DNA from: Candidatus Methanoperedentaceae archaeon
GTDB lineage: Archaea > Halobacteriota > Methanosarcinia > Methanosarcinales > Methanoperedenaceae
DNA: 43,350 bases
Assembly (NCBI GenBank): GCA_003104905.1
Contig: PQAS01000040.1
Span: 1-43,350 of the forward strand
Reading direction: 5' to 3'
The translations under genes were made by a program, and so were the position numbers. The notes beneath the pieces are model-generated. The model ran no database searches. It was not told the DNA's origin and saw only the letters and a program-made list of their open reading frames with translations. Positions 41,123-43,350 of this stretch are shown one piece after another. How positions within the stretch are numbered: position 1 is the stretch's first letter; the number at the start of each line of letters is the position of its first letter.

Positions 41123-42067
41123 ATGAATAAAAAAATAATAGTAACAGGAGGAGCAGGCTTCATCGGAAGCCATGTAACGGACAAATTGCTTTCCTGTGGG
41201 AACCAGGTCACAGTTATTGATAATCTCAGTTCCGGAAAGATAGAGTTTATAGAACATCATATTCCGGATAAGAATTTCAAATTTGTCGAACTCGATATGC
41301 TCGAACTTGAAAAATTAACAACAGCGATCAAAGGCGCAGATTTCGTTTATCACCTTGCTGCAAATCCTGATGTTCGCCTGGGCGCTGATAACACAAAGGT
41401 TCATCTTGAGCAGAATATCATGGTTACTTACAACCTGCTTGAAGCGATGCGGATGAACAGGCTGCAAAATATTGTTTTTACATCCACCTCCACCGTATAT
41501 GGCGAGGCAACTATAATTCCCACACCGGAAAATTATGGGCCGCTTATTCCGATATCATTATATGGCGCTTCAAAACTTGCATGTGAAGCGCTCATAACCT
41601 CATATTGCCATACATTTGACATGAGATCATGGGTTTTCCGTTTTGCGAATATTGTAGGCGACAGGGGAACCCATGGGATAATCGTAGATTTTATTAATAA
41701 GCTGAAAAAAAATTCGGAAACTCTTGAGATACTGGGTGACGGGCAGCAGAGAAAATCCTATATCCATGTTTCTGATTGCATTGATGCTATTTTATTTACT
41801 ATAGAGAAGAGCATGGAAAAGGTAAATATTTTCAATATCGGTTCAACTGATACCATAAATTCCACCGAGATCGGGGAGTTGATCGTTAAAGAAATGGGAT
41901 TAAAAGATGTCAAATTCACATATACCGGAGGAAAGCGGGGCTGGAAAGGGGATGTGCCAAAAATGCTTCTTTCCATTGAGAAATTGCATCAACTGGGCTG
42001 GAATCCATCCCATAATTCAAAAAGCAGCGTAAATGCTGCGGCCAGAAGTACATTAGGAAAAATATAA
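41123..42067 (+). CDS. NAD-dependent epimerase/dehydratase (UDP-glucose 4-epimerase-like)
   Basis: The 314-residue extended SDR has VTGGAGFIGSHVTDKLLSCG, AADFVYHLAA-type (ADFVYHLAANPDVRLGADNT), FTSTSTVYG with the catalytic Thr/Ser, and LYGASKLACEA giving Tyr and Lys. It would interconvert nucleotide sugars for surface glycans. A GAGGT site lies before the ATG. Its stop overlaps the NMD3 start (TAATG). Confidence 0.9.
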   Translation: MNKKIIVTGGAGFIGSHVTDKLLSCGNQVTVIDNLSSGKIEFIEHHIPDKNFKFVELDMLELEKLTTAIKGADFVYHLAANPDVRLGADNTKVHLEQNIMVTYNLLEAMRMNRLQNIVFTSTSTVYGEATIIPTPENYGPLIPISLYGASKLACEALITSYCHTFDMRSWVFRFANIVGDRGTHGIIVDFINKLKKNSETLEILGDGQQRKSYIHVSDCIDAILFTIEKSMEKVNIFNIGSTDTINSTEIGELIVKEMGLKDVKFTYTGGKRGWKGDVPKMLLSIEKLHQLGWNPSHNSKSSVNAAARSTLGKI

Positions 42068-43107
42068 TGGTCACTTTATTCTGTCCAAAATGCGGTAAGG
42101 ATACCGATGTTTTTTTTGAAAATATATGCAGGGAGTGCTTCACGGAAAACAGGACTTTGATCGAGTGTCCTGCAGTCCTTTATTCGCGCATCTGCCCCAC
42201 CTGTGGTTCCCTGTACAAGAGAGGAAGATGGTCGTCAAGGGAAGACGAAATAGAAACGATCCGGGAATGCGTGAGTGACTCAATAATACAGGATAAGGAA
42301 GCAAAGGATTTGAAATTGACATTAACACCAAAACAGCTTGATTACTCAAGGTACCGTGTGCATATAGATGCCAGGGCCATTATCAAGGGGGCGCCGATGG
42401 AAGCCGCCGAAGATACCGAAATGAGGATAAGCTGGGAGACCTGCGATACATGCAGCAGGGTATCAGGCGGTTATTACGAAGGCATTGTCCAGATACGTGC
42501 AGATAAAAGGCTCCCGACAAAAGAAGAACTTAAAAAATGCGTTGAGATCGCCCAGGATGTTGCAAAGCGTTCGCGTGATAAAGGTGAGAGGCTTGCGTTT
42601 ATTGCACAGACCCTTGATCTTTATGAGGGTATTGATTTGTATGTGGGAGTAATCAAACTTGGAAAACAGATATGCAGGGCTATCATTGATGTTTTTGGAG
42701 GAAAATTCCTGGAATTTCCAAAGCTTGTGGGACAGAAGAATGGCGTGGACCTGTACAGGATAACATTTGCTCTTCGTCTTCCGGAATTCGTCAAAGGGGA
42801 TATAATAAGTGTAGGTGACAGAGTCATTGAGGTCCAGAACTGCGGCAAGCATGTCAGCGGTATCGACATTGAGACCGGAAAAAGGTTCATGGAAAATTTC
42901 AATGACCTGATAGATGTAAAGAAATTGAGCCGGAGACAGGATGCAGTTCCGGCGGTGCTGGTAGCGGATGAAGGAAGAACGATACAGGTATTGGATCCAG
43001 ATACTTATGAATCCGTTACCATCAAAAGACCGGAATTCCTGAGTGCAGAGGCGGGAAGTGAAGTTAAGATCGTGAAAACCGAAAAGGGAATTTTCATGGT
43101 GCCTTAA
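42067..43107 (+). CDS. NMD3-related protein (archaeal)
   Basis: The 346-residue protein has two N-terminal zinc-binding pairs, FCPKCGKD/ENICRECF and RICPTCGSLYKRG, then the NMD3 core with EIETIRECVSD, SWETCDTCSRVSGGYYEGIV, VQIRADKRLP and FIAQTLDLYEGIDLYVGVIK. Eukaryotic NMD3 brings the 60S subunit to export; in archaea it probably acts in late large-subunit assembly. TAATG overlap with the epimerase gene. Confidence 0.92.
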   Translation: MVTLFCPKCGKDTDVFFENICRECFTENRTLIECPAVLYSRICPTCGSLYKRGRWSSREDEIETIRECVSDSIIQDKEAKDLKLTLTPKQLDYSRYRVHIDARAIIKGAPMEAAEDTEMRISWETCDTCSRVSGGYYEGIVQIRADKRLPTKEELKKCVEIAQDVAKRSRDKGERLAFIAQTLDLYEGIDLYVGVIKLGKQICRAIIDVFGGKFLEFPKLVGQKNGVDLYRITFALRLPEFVKGDIISVGDRVIEVQNCGKHVSGIDIETGKRFMENFNDLIDVKKLSRRQDAVPAVLVADEGRTIQVLDPDTYESVTIKRPEFLSAEAGSEVKIVKTEKGIFMVP

Positions 43108-43131
43108 TCAATCCAATATCCTTTATAATCA

Positions 43132-43350
43132 TTAATAGCTGACACTTATATCCGCCGATGTCGCAGAATCATCTATATTATCCACCATTATCAAACGGCC
43201 TTTTATTTCCTCATCAACATAAGAAATTATCTCGTATTTAACCTGACTTTGACAGATAAATAATAATATTGTCCTCAGCATGTTTGTTATTGATGAAACA
43301 CCAAACAAAACTAAGGACGTATGAAATAACCCCAAATGAGAATATATGCT
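43132..43350 (-). CDS. Possible partial gene at the window edge
   Basis: The minus frame is open from the edge to a stop at 43132, about 72 codons. It has a hydrophobic piece (TSLVLFGVSSITNMLRTILL) and an acidic C-terminus with DDSATSADISVSY. The true start probably lies beyond the window; a TTG at 43336 region is unsupported. No family recognised. Confidence 0.35.
   Translation of the reverse strand, partial: SIYSHLGLFHTSLVLFGVSSITNMLRTILLFICQSQVKYEIISYVDEEIKGRLIMVDNIDDSATSADISVSY

Noticed and set aside
1-43350. tRNA, rRNA, insertion sequences, integrase or phage genes
   Set aside because: I scanned for cloverleaf-like segments, transposase motifs and recombinase signatures and saw none that I could support; a covariance-model search would be needed to exclude tRNAs fully.

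Overview
The window is chromosomal DNA of a euryarchaeon in the methane-cycling lineages. It most resembles Methanosarcinales, with a Methanoperedens (ANME-2d)-like archaeon as my best guess. Evidence for this: a formylmethanofuran:tetrahydromethanopterin formyltransferase (Ftr), the F420-0 gamma-glutamyl ligase CofE, an archaeal DHPS-like protein, a minimal SufC/SufB pair, the small subunit of archaeal phosphomevalonate dehydratase, inositol-phosphate synthase next to a CDP-alcohol phosphotransferase (archaeal inositol lipids), UPF0058, DUF531 and NMD3 proteins, TATA-box promoters placed for leaderless transcripts, and TGTACA (TRP-box-like) operators before trpC. Species identity is inference. 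No rRNA, tRNA, CRISPR array or insertion sequence was recognised.

Layout. 1-2.3 kb (minus): a secreted NHL-repeat protein that runs off the window, and a GT4 glycosyltransferase. 2.4-4.2 kb (plus): a MamK-type actin followed, in the same frame and after a single TAG codon, by a FlaD/E-domain coiled-coil protein, behind a large imperfect inverted repeat. 4.2-5.9 kb (minus): two PPOX-fold proteins, one fused to a membrane domain. 6-10 kb (plus): a lipoprotein, a UPF0058 protein that seems to start at ATA, Ftr with a terminator, SufC-SufB and a small conserved-looking protein. 10-14.6 kb (minus): inositol-1-phosphate synthase, a CDP-alcohol phosphotransferase and trpC-trpB-trpA. 14.7-21.6 kb: a GT2 enzyme, decayed glycosyltransferase and epimerase genes, NosD-like and LVIVD-repeat surface proteins, and a radical SAM / M23-like pair.

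21.7-28.2 kb (plus) is dense housekeeping: aspartate kinase, a small membrane protein, XTP pyrophosphatase, S-adenosylhomocysteine hydrolase, an APH-like phosphotransferase, a CysC-like kinase, an IMPase-family phosphatase, the phosphomevalonate dehydratase small subunit and a small basic protein. 28.2-30.7 kb (minus) is an AT-rich accessory island with two ribbon-helix-helix genes, each followed by proteins of unknown function. 30.8-35.5 kb (plus) is a tightly overlapping C1/cofactor operon: DHPS-like, MetV, MetF, ThiC and CofE. 35.6-43.3 kb holds a membrane-bound winged-helix regulator, a CrtI-like oxidoreductase, a membrane protein, a bacterial-type arginine decarboxylase, DUF531, an NAD-dependent epimerase, NMD3 and a partial gene at the edge.

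The most novel item is the MamK-like actin / FlaD/E-domain module. It would couple a filament-forming actin to a protein related to the cytoplasmic part of the archaellum motor, with no archaellum genes nearby. Other points of interest are two probable non-canonical AUN start codons (ATA and ATT), two intergenic elements sharing the same 'three short direct repeats plus one inverted copy' design, and a three-box trp operator phased at exactly 10 bp.
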